From the NCBI GenBank assembly GCA_016271365.2, contig CM028136.1:472748001-472812000 (forward strand): DNA of 64,000 bases, read 5' to 3'. The translations under genes and the position numbers were made by a program. Shown here in pieces: positions 22,990 to 34,529 of the stretch. Position 1 is the first letter of the stretch, and each line of letters opens with the position of its first letter. Below the pieces are notes generated by a model that saw nothing but the letters and a program-made list of their open reading frames with translations, did not search any database and was not told where the DNA came from. This DNA comes from Neoceratodus forsteri. Lineage: Eukaryota; Chordata; Ceratodontiformes; Ceratodontidae.

Positions 22990-24980
22990 CAGAATATTAA
23001 ATATATCAAAATAAAATATTGTTTTGAAGAAGATGGAAGCCTTTATTATGGCTTGGCTTCAATGTATGGTTGGAGAACACTGAAATCTCAACTTGATTGT
23101 TTTACTTCCTTATTGCTATTTTGAATTTTCAGGTTAAATCAAATATAATAATATATCATTTTTTTTTTGAGAAGATAGAAGCTTTTATTATGGCTCTTTT
23201 TTGTTTGATCCATGCATACAGAATCGTTAAAGCAGTGAGATCACCATGATTTTGGCAGCCTCAAATCATTCCTCTGATCCTAAAAATAGGTATCACAATT
23301 GTTGTATAATTGGAGATCTATATTCAAATCTCTTTAATTCATTATAATTACACACTAAGAAGAATGGTCTTAATGAGTGTATTTAAGATTTCAGAATTTG
23401 ACCTTCTGCAATGTTAATGACCTTTCAATCCTGGAGTCACCAATTTGTTTTACCTAAACATTTCTTTGCTCAGTTCATCAATAGTCCAATAAGATTTAGA
23501 ATAAAATTATTTTAGAACAAAAACTTTGGGTCTGATTTTGCACAACTATTAACTTCTCTCCAAGTTGAAAATGCATAGGAAATTAGTTGTATATACTTCT
23601 GTATTTCTCCATACTTTTACTTTAGAAATTTGTAAAACAAATGTGAAAAAATAACACTCATCAGTCCAATAAGATTTATAATACAATAACTTTAGAACAA
23701 AACTGTATAAACTTTGGGTTTGATTTTATGCAAATATTAACTTCTCGCTGTGTTGAAAATGCATAGGAGATTAGTTGTACATACTTTTCTATTTCTCCAA
23801 ACTTTTTCTTTGGAAATTTGTAAAAAAATATGAAAAAATAACACTTGAACTTTTGCACAGGTCTTGGCCTCCCATAAAGGGAATGGCTTAAAACTTATTT
23901 AGGAGTCATTCAAGAGTTATCCCAAGGTCACAATTTATTGAACTATACCTTTAATGCATTTTAATAGTAGAAGTTGCCAAAGAGGACATAATGAAAGAAA
24001 AAATTAGTGGTGCAATATACAGAAGATGCCTAAAAGGTATCAAACCATTTGTTTCTGAAAGTTTGACAGACAGCCAAGTCTTCTTTATGTGTGTGAGCAT
24101 TGTTTTCTTCTGTGTCTTCCTTCTTCCCCCTATCTGGTCAGTGTCAGCTTCACATATAGATATTGCTGGCTAATAATTACTAAAATTAATCTACTGCTTT
24201 TTTCCTGGAAAGATTTAGCATGATCCCATCCTGAAAAGATCTAATGTGCCCCCAATAAGCATATAATTTTGTTCAAGTTGTTTTTTGCTTCATATTGAGA
24301 ACTAAAAAATGTCATTGAAGTGCTGTACATTGCTAGAATAACTTAGGATCTGCTGTTAAATTAGGCATGACAAGTGATAAACCATATGTTCTTGTCTCAG
24401 CATAGTGGCTTCAGATATCGGGCTGTCAGAAATTCAATAGGAGTTATCCCAAACAAATGTAAATATCTCAAAAAGTATAGTAGTAACTCATAACCCATCA
24501 ACATGAAAGTTGCTCAGGACAAAAATAGCGTTCAAATTAGCCTATTCATTAATCTGCACTAATTATATTTTTTAAACTATGGCCATTTGATTACCTGAAT
24601 TTTAATTTTTCTTCACAATTTTCACCTTTTGGATGGCTATATTTAAAAACAATCTAATGAATTCAGATTAGTGACTACCCTCATTTGAAAGGTCATTTTG
24701 TCCTGAACAACTTTCATGTTGGTTGTATATTGGTAACTTCCAAACTTTCTGAGATATTTACAATTGTTTGGTATGACTCCTACTATGGTCACTCAGAGAA
24801 AAAAATAGATTGTTTGGAAGACCATATTTTACAAAATACAAATAATTCAGATTAGTGACTACCCTCTTGTGAAAGGTCAATTTGCCCTGAACAACTTTCA
24901 TGCTGAATGTTTTGTGCACCTTCAATAGTTTTGAAGATATTTAGATTTGTTTGAAAGGTGTGCACATTTGCTGTCAGAGA
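22990..24980. repeat. AT-rich region of duplicated blocks
   Basis: Several independent duplications are visible. AAGATGGAAGCCTTTATTAT (23030) recurs as AAGATAGAAGCTTTTATTAT (about 23173). A block starting AGTCCAATAAGATTTA at 23482 repeats at 23663 (181-bp period) up to about 23850. CAGATTAGTGACTACCCTC at 24664 repeats at 24848 (184-bp period), and an inverted homologue lies at about 24497-24560. No open frame or transposase is seen. It resembles an old non-autonomous element with internal repeats, family unknown. Confidence 0.65.
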
Positions 24981-25149
24981 AAAGCAGCATGGAGTTCTGT
25001 GTCCATCATTCTAAACAGGAGGAAGGGAGTATTTTTAACTGCCATAGGGATTTGCACTGTTACAGAAGGATAAACTGAAAACTCCTAAAAGATGTGTTCC
25101 ATGGAAACACCTTTTTTCAGGGGAAAGCAGGATGGTTGTAGGCTCCTCC

Positions 25150-25989
25150 CACAGTCATAAAAATTCTACAATGGAAAATAGATAAAATCACATACAGACT
25201 TTGGGAAGGAAACAACTGTACAATAATATTATGTCAGATACTCCAAAAGTAATATTAATATTCCCAGAATGTTCCCCCTCAAAGTTGACACATGATTTAG
25301 TCTTATTAAATGATAATAGAGTACCACAACACACTTGGGATGTTCTTTGGATATGTAGCCATGGGAAGTTAAGAGTTCGAGAGAATCTGAAGCATAAAGC
25401 CATATAAGAAAGATTGTGTCTAATAATAGAATGCTGTAACACATAAGAAACTTTGAAACATTATTATAACACGTGTCCACATAGTGTTCAGTTCTGGGTC
25501 TTTCTTGCAGCAAGATTACAATGGATCTTCCTAAGCAGACTTACTTATAATACACTTATTTTAGGAGATTATTCTGGGATATGGAGACAATTCCATCACA
25601 GTACTTTGAATGTTATTTTTGCTATTCTGAAGTATTATTTATGGCAAGCAAGATGCCAATTTCTTACACAACTATGAGTAACAAACATGGCACTGATCAG
25701 TCAGATTGAAATTGCAATACTGAAGTGAAAGAATCTGATAAAATGAAGTATGCACCTGGGAAAGTCATAAACTTATGGAGAAATTTGGAAAAAAATAATA
25801 TAAGTACGGGAATATGATTAGCAAATATTAGACAAGGAAACTGTGTCTTAGAAAACAAGAAATAAACCATGGTGATATAGGAGAAATCTATTAATTTGTG
25901 AATGTATGTATAGAATTATGTGGATGTATTTTTTCATTTCCTGATGATGTATACAAATGAAGTGATGTATTTTCTTTTTTCAAATAAAA
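25150..25989 (+). pseudogene. Tx1-type LINE, ORF2 C-terminus and 3' UTR, copy C
   Basis: This is the rear end of a Tx1 ORF2. Pieces include DTPKVILIFPECSPSKLTHDL, HTWDVLWICSHGKLRVRENL and the Cys-containing tail NTCPHSVQFWVFLAARLQWIFLSRL...GDYSGIWRQFHHSTLNVIFAILKYYLWQARCQ, ending about 25675. Stops at 25405 and 25435 break it. An AT-rich 3' UTR of about 300 bp ends with AATAAAA at 25983-25989. The next base starts the 5' end of copy B. No 5' portion of copy C is present upstream, so it is 5'-truncated. Confidence 0.7.
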
Positions 25990-25999
25990 TTCCCCTACT
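25983..25999 (+). other. Tx1 head-to-tail junction
   Basis: AATAAAA closes copy C and TTCCCCTACTC opens copy B with no intervening DNA. It is the same terminal word pair as at 5055-5075 and 29505-29522. Confidence 0.65.
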
Positions 26000-26037
26000 C
26001 TGCAGCAGTTGGCACGTTGGCTTCCTGAGCAGAGAAT

Positions 26038-28111
26038 GGAACCACCAGAGGAGATGGAGAAGGAGATGGCTGGAGAGCACCACAAGGCTGATGGCCAGCA
26101 AAATGTTTCAAAATCGTGACTGACACTTCAAAACAAGACTCCAACACATCGCAATTTGATACAGATTTCGACATGGATGTAATGGAAAATGTAGCATTAA
26201 TAGAAGCAGAACAGCACCTGACATCTGAATTACAGAAAAAGAAGGAAGCACTCCTTGCACAAAAGATTGTAATAGAAGAGACTTACGTTTTGGGAAAATC
26301 TAAACTCGAGAAAAAGAAAAGAAAGTACCAGCTTGAGGCTTCAGCATGACATTGGGAATTAAAATCCACCAAAGTTTTCATTTTTGGATCACAGCGTACT
26401 CAGAACCCAGGTGCACCTACGTAGATGCCAACACATCCAGGCACTTCGGCCAGCACAGACATGAAAAACTAGACTCTGAAAAAGACTTGTTGAATGCAGG
26501 TTGGACAAAGGCAGCATAAGGGAAATGGATTCCAGATCCAAACATCCCCATGCCAGGATCAAAAAAAGCTTTAACCACTCAAACTGCTGGTCCCAGTACT
26601 GAGTCCTTCACTGCTGAAGCCTGAAAATGCAGAAACACCACTTGAGCCACAGAACATAGAACTTTTCACAAACAACAGGTATTTCATTTTCTTGTATTAA
26701 TAACACTACTGAAGAATTTTTTGAAGCTCTTACAGATTGCACCCAACCTACTACAGTACTTAAAACACAGAGCAAACGTTGTCTGAAGTGTTACCAAGCA
26801 CTTCTACTGCAGCATCAAATTTAACAAATCCCCAACAGTCACATATTATAGCTTATTGCAGAAGCCTTTGGAACAGGCTAAATGTAGACATGCGGTTCAG
26901 CTCAGTATCTTGGGGATATGGAACTCCCCCCAGACTGGTTTTATGTGGGCAAAGATTTACTTAAACAGGCCTTGGGCTTCTCCCTATCGGAGGTGTATGC
27001 GTTGATCCATGCACCAGGGAAAACAACATTTAGTGTTAGTTTTCATTCTGCTTCCCTTCTTGACAGATTTTGGACTTTGTATTCCATGCAAAAACAAACC
27101 CCACTATTGGCACCCTTCCAAACCATACTTCTCACCAAGCCTACTTTCAAACTTGTCACCATATTGTTCTGAAAAGAAGGTGTGAATGTCTCAGATATTG
27201 TATTCAGATTAGGGAAAAAGTGTGAGGCACAGAGTACACCATATCCCATTTTGGTTGGGGAAGGGTGCTGGACGGAGGGATGGAAGGTCCGAGTTAAACT
27301 ATATCAGAATGATAAAGGCATTCATCGTCTGACCAATTATTTTTACTTGGGCAGGGACAAAGGGATCTTGTTTTCTCTTGGCAACCCCACTCCTGCTACA
27401 AATGTGGCTCCCATCGCCACATCAGCAACTCCTGTGAAGTATTAAAATGTATGTACTGTGGCTCAATAAGCCACTCTGAATTTCCCTCCACCTCTACACC
27501 CTTATGCCACCTCTGCAAGAAGGTGATCACTCTTTTTGACTTGTCCCTGGGCTGCCCACAACACTGAAAATGCAGATTTTGCAGAACAAGATTTTTACAT
27601 CAACAAAGCCACCAAACAGGCACATATGTGCCCAGCTGCCGAGATGGCTAGAGGTACTCCTGGTATACCTAGACAAGTACCTCCACCAACTCAGGCTTTG
27701 GTGCATAGCATTGCAGTTGCACCTTCTGTACCCCTTGAAGTCAATGAGGATATTGATCCAGCTCCTACTACCGATCCCAGTCCCAACATTTTGACTACCA
27801 CAACTGGTTTGGTCACAACAGATATTGAAATGCCACCCCCCCCCACACACACACACCCTGAAGAACTTGCCTTCCAAACAGTTCACAAAGGGAAGCTTAA
27901 GAAAGTCACAAACAAACCTTTACCAGCAGATTCTGTCCCCTTACAGAATAAATTGTCCACATTGCAGTGGGGAGGGGCTGACATAGAACAGGATTTGATG
28001 CGACATCAGTACTTTCAGCCCAAATCAATGGTGTTTCAGATGGGGAAGAACACACTTATAAACCAGAGGTGGACCCCAAGAAAAAATAGATGGGGACCAG
28101 ATCCAGTCTAA
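26038..28111 (+). pseudogene. Tx1-type LINE ORF1, copy B
   Basis: It starts at ATG 26038 (MEPPEEMEKEMAGEHHKADGQ), matching MEEPCEEEMDVEAMQAE of copy A. A coiled-coil-like stretch follows (EQHLTSELQKKKEALLAQK, KLEKKKRKYQLEA; 26209-26340). The conserved central region is next (LPPDWFYVGKDLLKQALGFSLSEVYALIH; FSVSFHSASLLDRFWTLY; GVNVSDIVFRLGKKCE), then CCHC knuckles. One is intact at 27394-27435 (CYKCGSHRHISNSC). A second begins CMYCGSISH but has lost its final Cys, and CHLCKK comes later. A Pro/Thr-rich tail ends at TAA 28109-28111. There are stops or shifts near 26100, 26346, 27170 and 27445. Amino-acid divergence from copy A is large, so they are different Tx1 lineages. Confidence 0.78.
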
Positions 28112-28143
28112 GGAAAAAGCCACCTGACTAACTATTTTGAATA

Positions 28144-28711
28144 ATGGGCTATGATCTTATTATAGCCTCTTTAAATGTCAATAGTTTGAGATTGGACAAG
28201 AAAAGAAAATACACATATGTGTATTTTACAAACTGCATGCACAATCTGATTTTCTTACAGGATATCCATTTATCAACACTCAACGACATACAAACTGCTA
28301 GTGCAGAATGGTTCATAGGGGAGGATATCTGTAGTGGGGAGGGTATCTGTGTTAATAACCCCACAATTAAGGTTACTCATTTAACTGATATTTTCCCAGG
28401 CCAGGCTCTGCTATTAAATGTCTCATTTGAGGGACATGATTTTAGGTTGATAAATGTGTATGTGCCCCAAAATAAAGCAGGGCGAATGAGCTCCTAAGCC
28501 TTATCCAACCATACAGTATCTTCACATGTCTAGGGCCATATTATTAGGAGGCAATTTTAACTGTAGGTTTAAATGTGACAGAGATCTGCATACTGAGAAC
28601 ATTTTCTGTGATGCAACCTTCTTAAATAGATTGATTTCACAATCTAAATTGATTGATGTTTTCCATCATCAAAACAGTAAACCACAGTATACATATTCAG
28701 TGGAAAATTAG
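28144..28711 (+). pseudogene. Tx1-type LINE ORF2, endonuclease remnant, copy B
   Basis: This is the EEP endonuclease front of ORF2: ASLNVNSLRLDKKRKYTYVYF, LQDIHLS (the usual Glu replaced by Asp), PGQALLLNVSFEGHDFRLINVYVPQNK, then in a second frame GGNFNCRFKCDRD (Asp to Asn in the GGDFN motif) and NRLISQSKLIDVFHHQN. The frame stops at 28495 and 28709. The remaining endonuclease and the whole RT are missing. Only a short degenerate 3' region joins this to the 3' terminus at 29512. Both substitutions fall on metal-binding positions, so the enzyme would be dead even if repaired in frame. Confidence 0.75.
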
Positions 28712-29512
28712 CTACCAGGATAGATTACTGAATGTGAAAAATAATCTGAAGCGTAAGGATAAAACAAAAAGATATTGTCCAAGATGAACATGTTACAAAG
28801 TATTAGAAACAATGAATCTCATATTTTGATTGTCCCTTTATTTTAGATTTTTTGACGTTACTTATGAATTGATGGCAATAATTTCCTCTTTACATGCTCT
28901 CACCTGATGTTTTATTTTTAGCATTTTTTCTGGCCGTAATCTCCCCTACCATGTCAGAACCTTTGGAGTGATCACAGCCTACTTTATGTATTAGATACGG
29001 TAGGCCAGATGCCAGCTAACATTACAGCAAATAGGATGGCACCCGGATCAAATCTTACTTTCCATTCTGAAAAGTGTTCAAAATATTAAACAACAGGAAC
29101 AATGTTCACACACACCAGCCCTTTATCTGGACTAGTGGGAAACATTTTCCTGGTTCACCTAACATGTCGGATATTTCCATATGTGGTTTTCTTCACCTTT
29201 TGCTTTTTTTGGTTTTTGGTGTTTGAAATGAGTAGTGTAGATATTTGAACATTACTTTCTTTTCATTATAAAACAAAATTTAAATCTAGGAATTAAGTGA
29301 AATACAGTAATATTGTAAATATGTATTGTACTATTTGTTGAATCTTCAGGTTTCTTTTCCTTGTTTAGACAAAATTTTTGGTTGTAAATATTTTATCGAT
29401 TCATGTTTTATTTTATTCAGTTTTACGCTTTATGTTTTCTTTCCTTATGTTATGATTGTAATTACATATTTGTGGTTGTTATTTTATGATTTCATATAAA
29501 CTTTAATAAAAA
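28712..29512 (+). other. 3' region and terminus of Tx1 copy B (RT deleted)
   Basis: This is AT-rich sequence with no RT motifs. It ends TTTAATAAAAACTCCCCTACT at about 29502-29522, matching the other Tx1 termini. An internal deletion of roughly 2-3 kb relative to a full Tx1 ORF2 is inferred from the missing RT. Confidence 0.5.
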
Positions 29513-29534
29513 CTCCCCTACTGTTTTCAAGAAG

Positions 29535-29772
29535 TGCCATGGGACTTTTAATGTCCACCTGAGTAACCACCAGAACAGGCAGATGGGACCTCGGTTTCAT
29601 GTCTCATCTGAAAAACAGCACCTCAGGAGTGCAGCATCCCCCTCATGATTCACTACAGTGTCAGCATTGGGATTTACCCCAAATGCCTGGTGTGATGCTA
29701 GGACTCACAACCTTTTGACCTTCCAGCCTCAGAGGAGAGTGTGCAACCTGCTGAGCCACTGACACTGCCTAG
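29535..29772 (-). mobile_element. tRNA-derived SINE
   Basis: The complement starts with a tRNA-like head: AGTGGCTCAGCAGGTTG (box A type, 29744-29760) and GGTTGTGAGTCC (box B type, 29701-29712). The body contains, on the plus strand, ACCTCGGTTTCATGTCTCAT and GCACCTCAGGAGTGCAGCAT, phrases I recall from SINEs of several fishes and sharks. It lies between the Tx1 3' terminus and an L2-like LINE. The family name is uncertain. Confidence 0.6.
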
Positions 29773-29774
29773 TG

Positions 29775-31225
29775 GTGGCTCTGCAGCTCAAAGCACACCT
29801 CGCAGCCTATGACATCTATGAGCCTCTCCATTTGGGTTTTCAGCTAAGGCATAGCAGTGAAACAGTGCTAGACAGAGTGTAAAATGATCTCCTCAGGATG
29901 AGGGATTGAAGAGCATTGTAAATCCTCATTCTTCTTGATCTCTCCTCAGTGTTTGACCTCTGGACCATGCAGTGCTACTTGGTCACCTAAGGGAGCTCTG
30001 TAGACTCACCGGTACTGTCATTCACTGGTTTGAGTCCTTTCTTATAGGCAAGATACAGCAGGTGGTGATGAAAAATTTCCCATCCCACCCAAAGCTCTTG
30101 CCTTACAGAGTTCCCCAAGGTTCGATCCTGTCACCTGCATTGTTCACAGTGTGTATATGCTTCCCCTGGATTAGCTCATTAGATGGTGCAGCTTGGTTTC
30201 CACTGCTATGCAGACAATACCCAGCTGTACATGTCATTTGCACCCTAGACAAATGGAGCTATGGAGGTGCCACATAAATGCCTGGCAGAGAACCAGGTTT
30301 GGTTGACCTCTAGCTGGCTAAAACTCAATCTGGAGAACATGAAGGTGCTGGTGATTGAGCCTGGTCATCAACAGGATGTGGATGCTTTTGGGAGAGGAAC
30401 AGAACTATTTATTGGGTTCACTCCTTTGACAGAATCCACCAAAGTGAAGAATCTTGGCATCAGCCTTGATAACAGATTGACACTTGAAGCTCAGGTGTCA
30501 TCTATTGTCCAGAGTGGTTCTTGCCACTTAAGTAATGTTTCTCAGATTAAAGCCCTGATTCCGTCTGACCTGCCCTAACTAATACATCCTTTTGTGACAT
30601 CCCAGTTCAACTACTGCAGTGCTCTATACCTTGGGGTCAATGACCTTGGGGTCAATGAAGGGTTTCTCCAGCACCTACAGCTGGTGCAGATCACAGCAGC
30701 CAAGTTACTGACGGTCCTATCATGTGACCCCAGTTTTTCACAAACTGCACTGGCTGCCAGTTAGGTGGAGGATCATCTTCAAGGTGGGCTTGCTCACCTA
30801 TAAGGCCCTACATGGATTAGATCCTGGTTACCAAAGTGACCTCCTGACTCCAGCACATCCTGCATGCTTGCTCCTCTACACCACCAAGGGCCTCCTTGTG
30901 GTTCTCAGAGCCCACCTCAAATCCTCAGGAGATCGTATGATTGAGGTGGTGGGCCCAGTGTTGTGGAACTTGCTGCCTAGAACTCTGAGGGAGGCCCCAT
31001 TGGTGGAGGCCTTTAAACATGGCCTAAAGGCACATCTTTTCAGGAAGGCATATCAAGACTGCTGATATTTATTAAATTGATATTTATTAAACTACTGAGA
31101 TATTTTATGTGATTTTTAGCTGATTTTATATTGCTCGTAATTTATTATGTTTAATGTATGCTATGCCTTGCTTGTACAGTGCTCAGAGCCTTCAGAATGG
31201 GGTGCTCTCAAAATAAAATTTACTT
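29775..31225 (+). pseudogene. L2-like LINE, RT to 3' end
   Basis: The RT begins with FQLRHSSETVLDRV and ILILLDLSSVFDLWTM (about 29840-29970), then WFESFLIGKIQQVV, VPQGSILSPALFT and CYADNTQLYMSF. The catalytic YADD has become YADN (30207-30218). Thumb and tail follow: SSWLKLNLENMKVLVI, TKVKNLGISLDNRLTLEAQVSSIV, NYCSALYLGV, LLTYKALHGLDPGY and LWNLLPRTLREAPLVEAFKHGLKAHLF, stop near 31065. A 15-bp tandem duplication at 30629-30658 repeats LGVND in frame. Several frameshifts occur. The 3' end (AGTGCTCAGAGCC...AATAAAATTTACTTACT) resembles the end of the copy at 20.3 kb. Confidence 0.85.
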
Positions 31226-31229
31226 ACTA

Positions 31230-32095
31230 TGATCACACTTTCATTCATTCAGATGGCAGCCAGCCGAGGGTGTGAGTAGTGGGCTGTGCCACTTGCCATC
31301 TGTTTTTTATTTTAATATTGCATGGCATGGGGAAGCAGCCTATAATGGAGTGCTGGTGGACTGGAAGAAGGGGATTATATTGCAGTGTAATAGGGAGAGG
31401 AAGAGGGAGGAATGGGGCTAGTGGGGGAGGGAAATTTATAGTAGTAATCTTTATTTCTGGCACCCTTTCCTGGAGGCCCAGGGCACCAAATTATTGTCCT
31501 CTTTTTTAAACTTATTAAGTATATTCGGCATTGGGGTTATGTACTCAGTTTCAGAATCAGGGGAGGCACTGGTAAAGGTGAAATATCGGGAAAACTTGGA
31601 CATGGGCCCCCTGATGAAAAGCACATATGGTTGAAGCTGCTGGGGTTTAGTGTCCTCCATGGCCCAATACTGCTGTTCACTGTGGTTAATTTGGCTATGT
31701 AAGCCTCTTTATTTTCTTGTTTTCTGAGTGCTGCTTTGTTTGTTTCAATAATTGGATATGTGGCATGGTGCTTGTGTGGGGATGGGAGGGTGTCACTTGA
31801 TACTAGGGCTTCTTGAACATAGGACAAGGTGTTGGGTGGTGGCAATAGATGGCAAGTATGCTTGTTCATTGGACAGGGTGTGGAAGAGGGGTACTACTGG
31901 ATACCAGTGCTACATGAATAGGTAATAGTAGGAGTATTCTACTGGATAATTTGAATAGTTAGAATGGGGTAGAGTGTAGGAGTGGGTGTCACTGGAGGGG
32001 TAGGACATGACAGGGGGTACAAGTGGACTACAGAGATTGCTTGGTAGAGGGTTAGGGTGAAGGGGATGTGTCATTGTACTGCTGGGACTACACAG
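31230..32095. other. Unassigned sequence
   Basis: No recognised gene or repeat. G-rich plus-strand runs create open frames on the complement (31869-31537, 110 codons) without known motifs. Confidence 0.4.
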
Positions 32096-32560
32096 AAACA
32101 TAGACTTTTTTGGTAGATAAAGACGACTTGGCCTACCCAGTCTGCCAGTTTTTTCCCTACCTATACTGTCACAGCAGACCCTTCCTCATTGCCAACTACT
32201 CCCCTCACCTTGCTTTTCCACCCAGATTCCTTTGTGCATATTCCATGCTTGCTTGAATCCTACCAGTGTATTCACACCACCACCACCTCCAGTTGAAAAC
32301 TGTTTCACATGTTCACCACTCTTTCATTGAACAAGTACTTCCTGATATCCCTCCTAAATTTCCACCTTCCAGCTTCATTGCATGCCCTCTTGTTCTCATG
32401 TACCTTCTTTTGTGCAAAATACTCCCCCCCTCCTGTACTTTATTTACCCTCATGAGGTATTTATAGGTTTCTCTTCCAGGGTGTACGTATTGAGATCTCA
32501 CAGTCTCTCCTGATGGTATCTCATGTACTAGGCAACCACGACTGAGCACTTTCTAAAAGG
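32096..32560 (-). pseudogene. CR1-type LINE, 3' end, heavily decayed
   Basis: The GTTTCTAT-type tail is at 32096-32106, followed on the plus strand by GGTAGATAAAGACGACTTGG and CCCAGTCTGCCAG, the reverse complement of the usual CR1 3' block. Decayed coding remnants such as FMKEW..., KLEGGNLGG and HPGRETYKYLMRVNKVQEG can be read on the complement to about 32550. Confidence 0.75.
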
Positions 32561-32739
32561 GTGACTCATTCACCATGCCTGTGTACAGAGCTACCCTGGC
32601 AGGCTAGTGAACAGATATGAGGGTAGATGACTACGGCGATGGGATGTTTGAATATATGCACACACGCGCGGGGGGAGGGACCACGTCACATGACTGGTAA
32701 AAGGGAAGGTAGGATACATGGGGGTGTAGTATGGTGGTT

Positions 32740-32850
32740 GGCTGCTGAGCTGGCCATGTGGCATGGTGGGTAGGTGGTGGGCTGGAGTTGGGAAGACACT
32801 GAGTTCAATTCTGAGCATGATTGTGTTTTTGCTTTGGGTCACGTTTTTTA
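32740..32850 (+). mobile_element. Possible tRNA-derived SINE head
   Basis: GTGGCATGGTGGGTAGG (box A-like, about 32758) and GAGTTCAATTCTGAGC (box B-like, about 32801) have tRNA-like spacing. The downstream tail is not matched to any other copy in the window. Confidence 0.35.
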
Positions 32851-33185
32851 ATTTTTTACAGTTTTACGCACCCCTGGAGTTGAGAATCCTTTAGTAGGGA
32901 GGTGCAGAGGGTAAAGCCCCCAAAAGGGATGGGTGGGGGGTGCAGCCCCCTGCATGGAATAGAAAACCAGTTGCTGGTTTTCCAGTCACTGCAAGTGTAC
33001 ATCATTGTAATTCATTTTCGGCGATGTACACTCTCCCTAATGGCAATCGTTATTCTACGATCACCGTTATCATATGGAACTCTCCTGATAGGGCTTATGA
33101 TGCAGCTCCTGCACCCTTTTAGTTACTCTACTCTCTACAGCCCCTACCCTGTGTATGTCCTTCCTGAGGAAGGAGATCAGCAGTA
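32850..33185. other. Unassigned sequence
   Basis: An internal palindrome, AACCAGTTGCTGGTT, lies at 32966-32980. No gene is recognised. Confidence 0.4.
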
Positions 33186-33189
33186 AGAG

Positions 33190-33800
33190 GAGGAAGATGA
33201 TGCTGGCTGGTCCTGTACAGATCCCTGATTCTACCACACTGGGAGTACTGTGTCTGTAATAGAGAATTGTATGCAGTTCTGAAACCTACAGTGGAGGAAA
33301 GTCAGGCACAGGGTGAAAGCAGTACATAAGAGGGTAAAACAAATGATACAGGGACTACTAGGGAAGTCCTTGTTTGAGAGGTTGGAAGACCACAAATGTC
33401 ACCCTGAAGCAAGAAGAGAGAAAAGGGGTATAATGGAGATATATACATACATACCTTCATGGAATCAAAATGTGGATAGCAAAGAGATCTTCACTCTTAA
33501 TGGAAACACAGGGGAACTCAATGAAGCTGGCATAGTGGAACCATAAAAACTTCGGGAAATATTTTTCATGGAAGGGGTGGTACTGTAGACATGTGGAACA
33601 AACTGCTAAGAGAAGTTGTGCTAAATCAGTGGAGAGACTCAAACATAGTGGGTTCAGATATGCAATACTGGTAAAGGTAGGAGGAGGAGTGGAGGGAGAT
33701 GAAGGAGTGAATAGCATCCAACCTTAACTAGATCTGGGCAGATTGAATGGGCCATAGAGCCTCTTTCTACCATCCACTTCTATGTTTCTACATTAGGTTT
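33190..33800 (+). pseudogene. CR1-type LINE, 3' end, heavily decayed
   Basis: Remnants of the CR1 C-terminus are scattered over three frames: a decayed LEYCVQF block near 33240, KRVKQMIQGLLGKSLFERL (33327-33380), KREKGYNGDIYIHTF-like sequence near 33420, and a TVDMWNKLLREVV block near 33584. The 3' block (CTGGGCAGATTGAATGGGCC) and the tail CTTCTATGTTTCTAC close it at about 33796. Confidence 0.8.
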
Positions 33801-33873
33801 AGCATTTATAGAGTTACATATTTACAGTTTATGTAACAATAAAGAAATAAAATCTGAATGCTAGTAGATTTAA

Positions 33874-34518
33874 AAACAACTGACATGATCCTGGCAGGCA
33901 ACCCATAACATGGGGATGCCTGCCTAGGAGCTATTTTAGCCATATTTCTGTTTTTTTGTGACTTCTAAATAATGTTATTAGCTCCATAAAGCTTGGCTTG
34001 TAACTTCCATGTATGAGCTGAATGGCTGCCGAGCACTGCAGCCCCACCTCTAAAAACAACATAATTATGACACTAATTTGGAGCAAGGCTGCAGGCACTC
34101 TATGGACAGTGTCATAGAACCTGCCTTAATGTGCTTAGATTATCTTTGCTGGCAGGCATACATGTATGGGGCTATAATATATGCTATGCATTAGCCCCAT
34201 ACATGTATACCTGACAGCAAAGATAATCTAAGTACATTTAGGTGGCCCCCCTCTCTAATTCCATTATATAGTCCATAGAGTGCCTGCAGCCCCATTCCCT
34301 ATTTCATGTCATAATTGTGCTGTTTTTAGGGGAGGGGTTGCAGCACTTAACAACAGTTCATCTCATACACAGAAGTTATGAGCTGGGCTTTATGGAGCTA
34401 ATAACATTTTTTTAGAAGTCATAAAAAAAAGTCAAACTATAGCTAAAATAGCTCCTAGGGCAGGCAACTCCATGTTATGGGTTGCCTGCCTAAAGCCAAA
34501 AATCATGTCTGCTGCTCT
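33874..34518. mobile_element. Foldback element, 645 bp, TTAA-flanked
   Basis: The left arm (about 33874-34180) and right arm (about 34200-34518) are inverted copies. GGCAGGCAACCCATAACATG at 33894 returns inverted at about 34473, and GCAAAGATAATCTAAG pairs around the centre near 34190. TTAA lies at 33870-33873 and 34519-34522. Outer ends read ACAACTGACATGAT and, inverted, GCAGCAGACATGAT. It has no coding capacity. TTAA duplication suggests mobilisation by a piggyBac-type transposase. Confidence 0.75.
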
Positions 34519-34529
34519 TTAAACATTTA

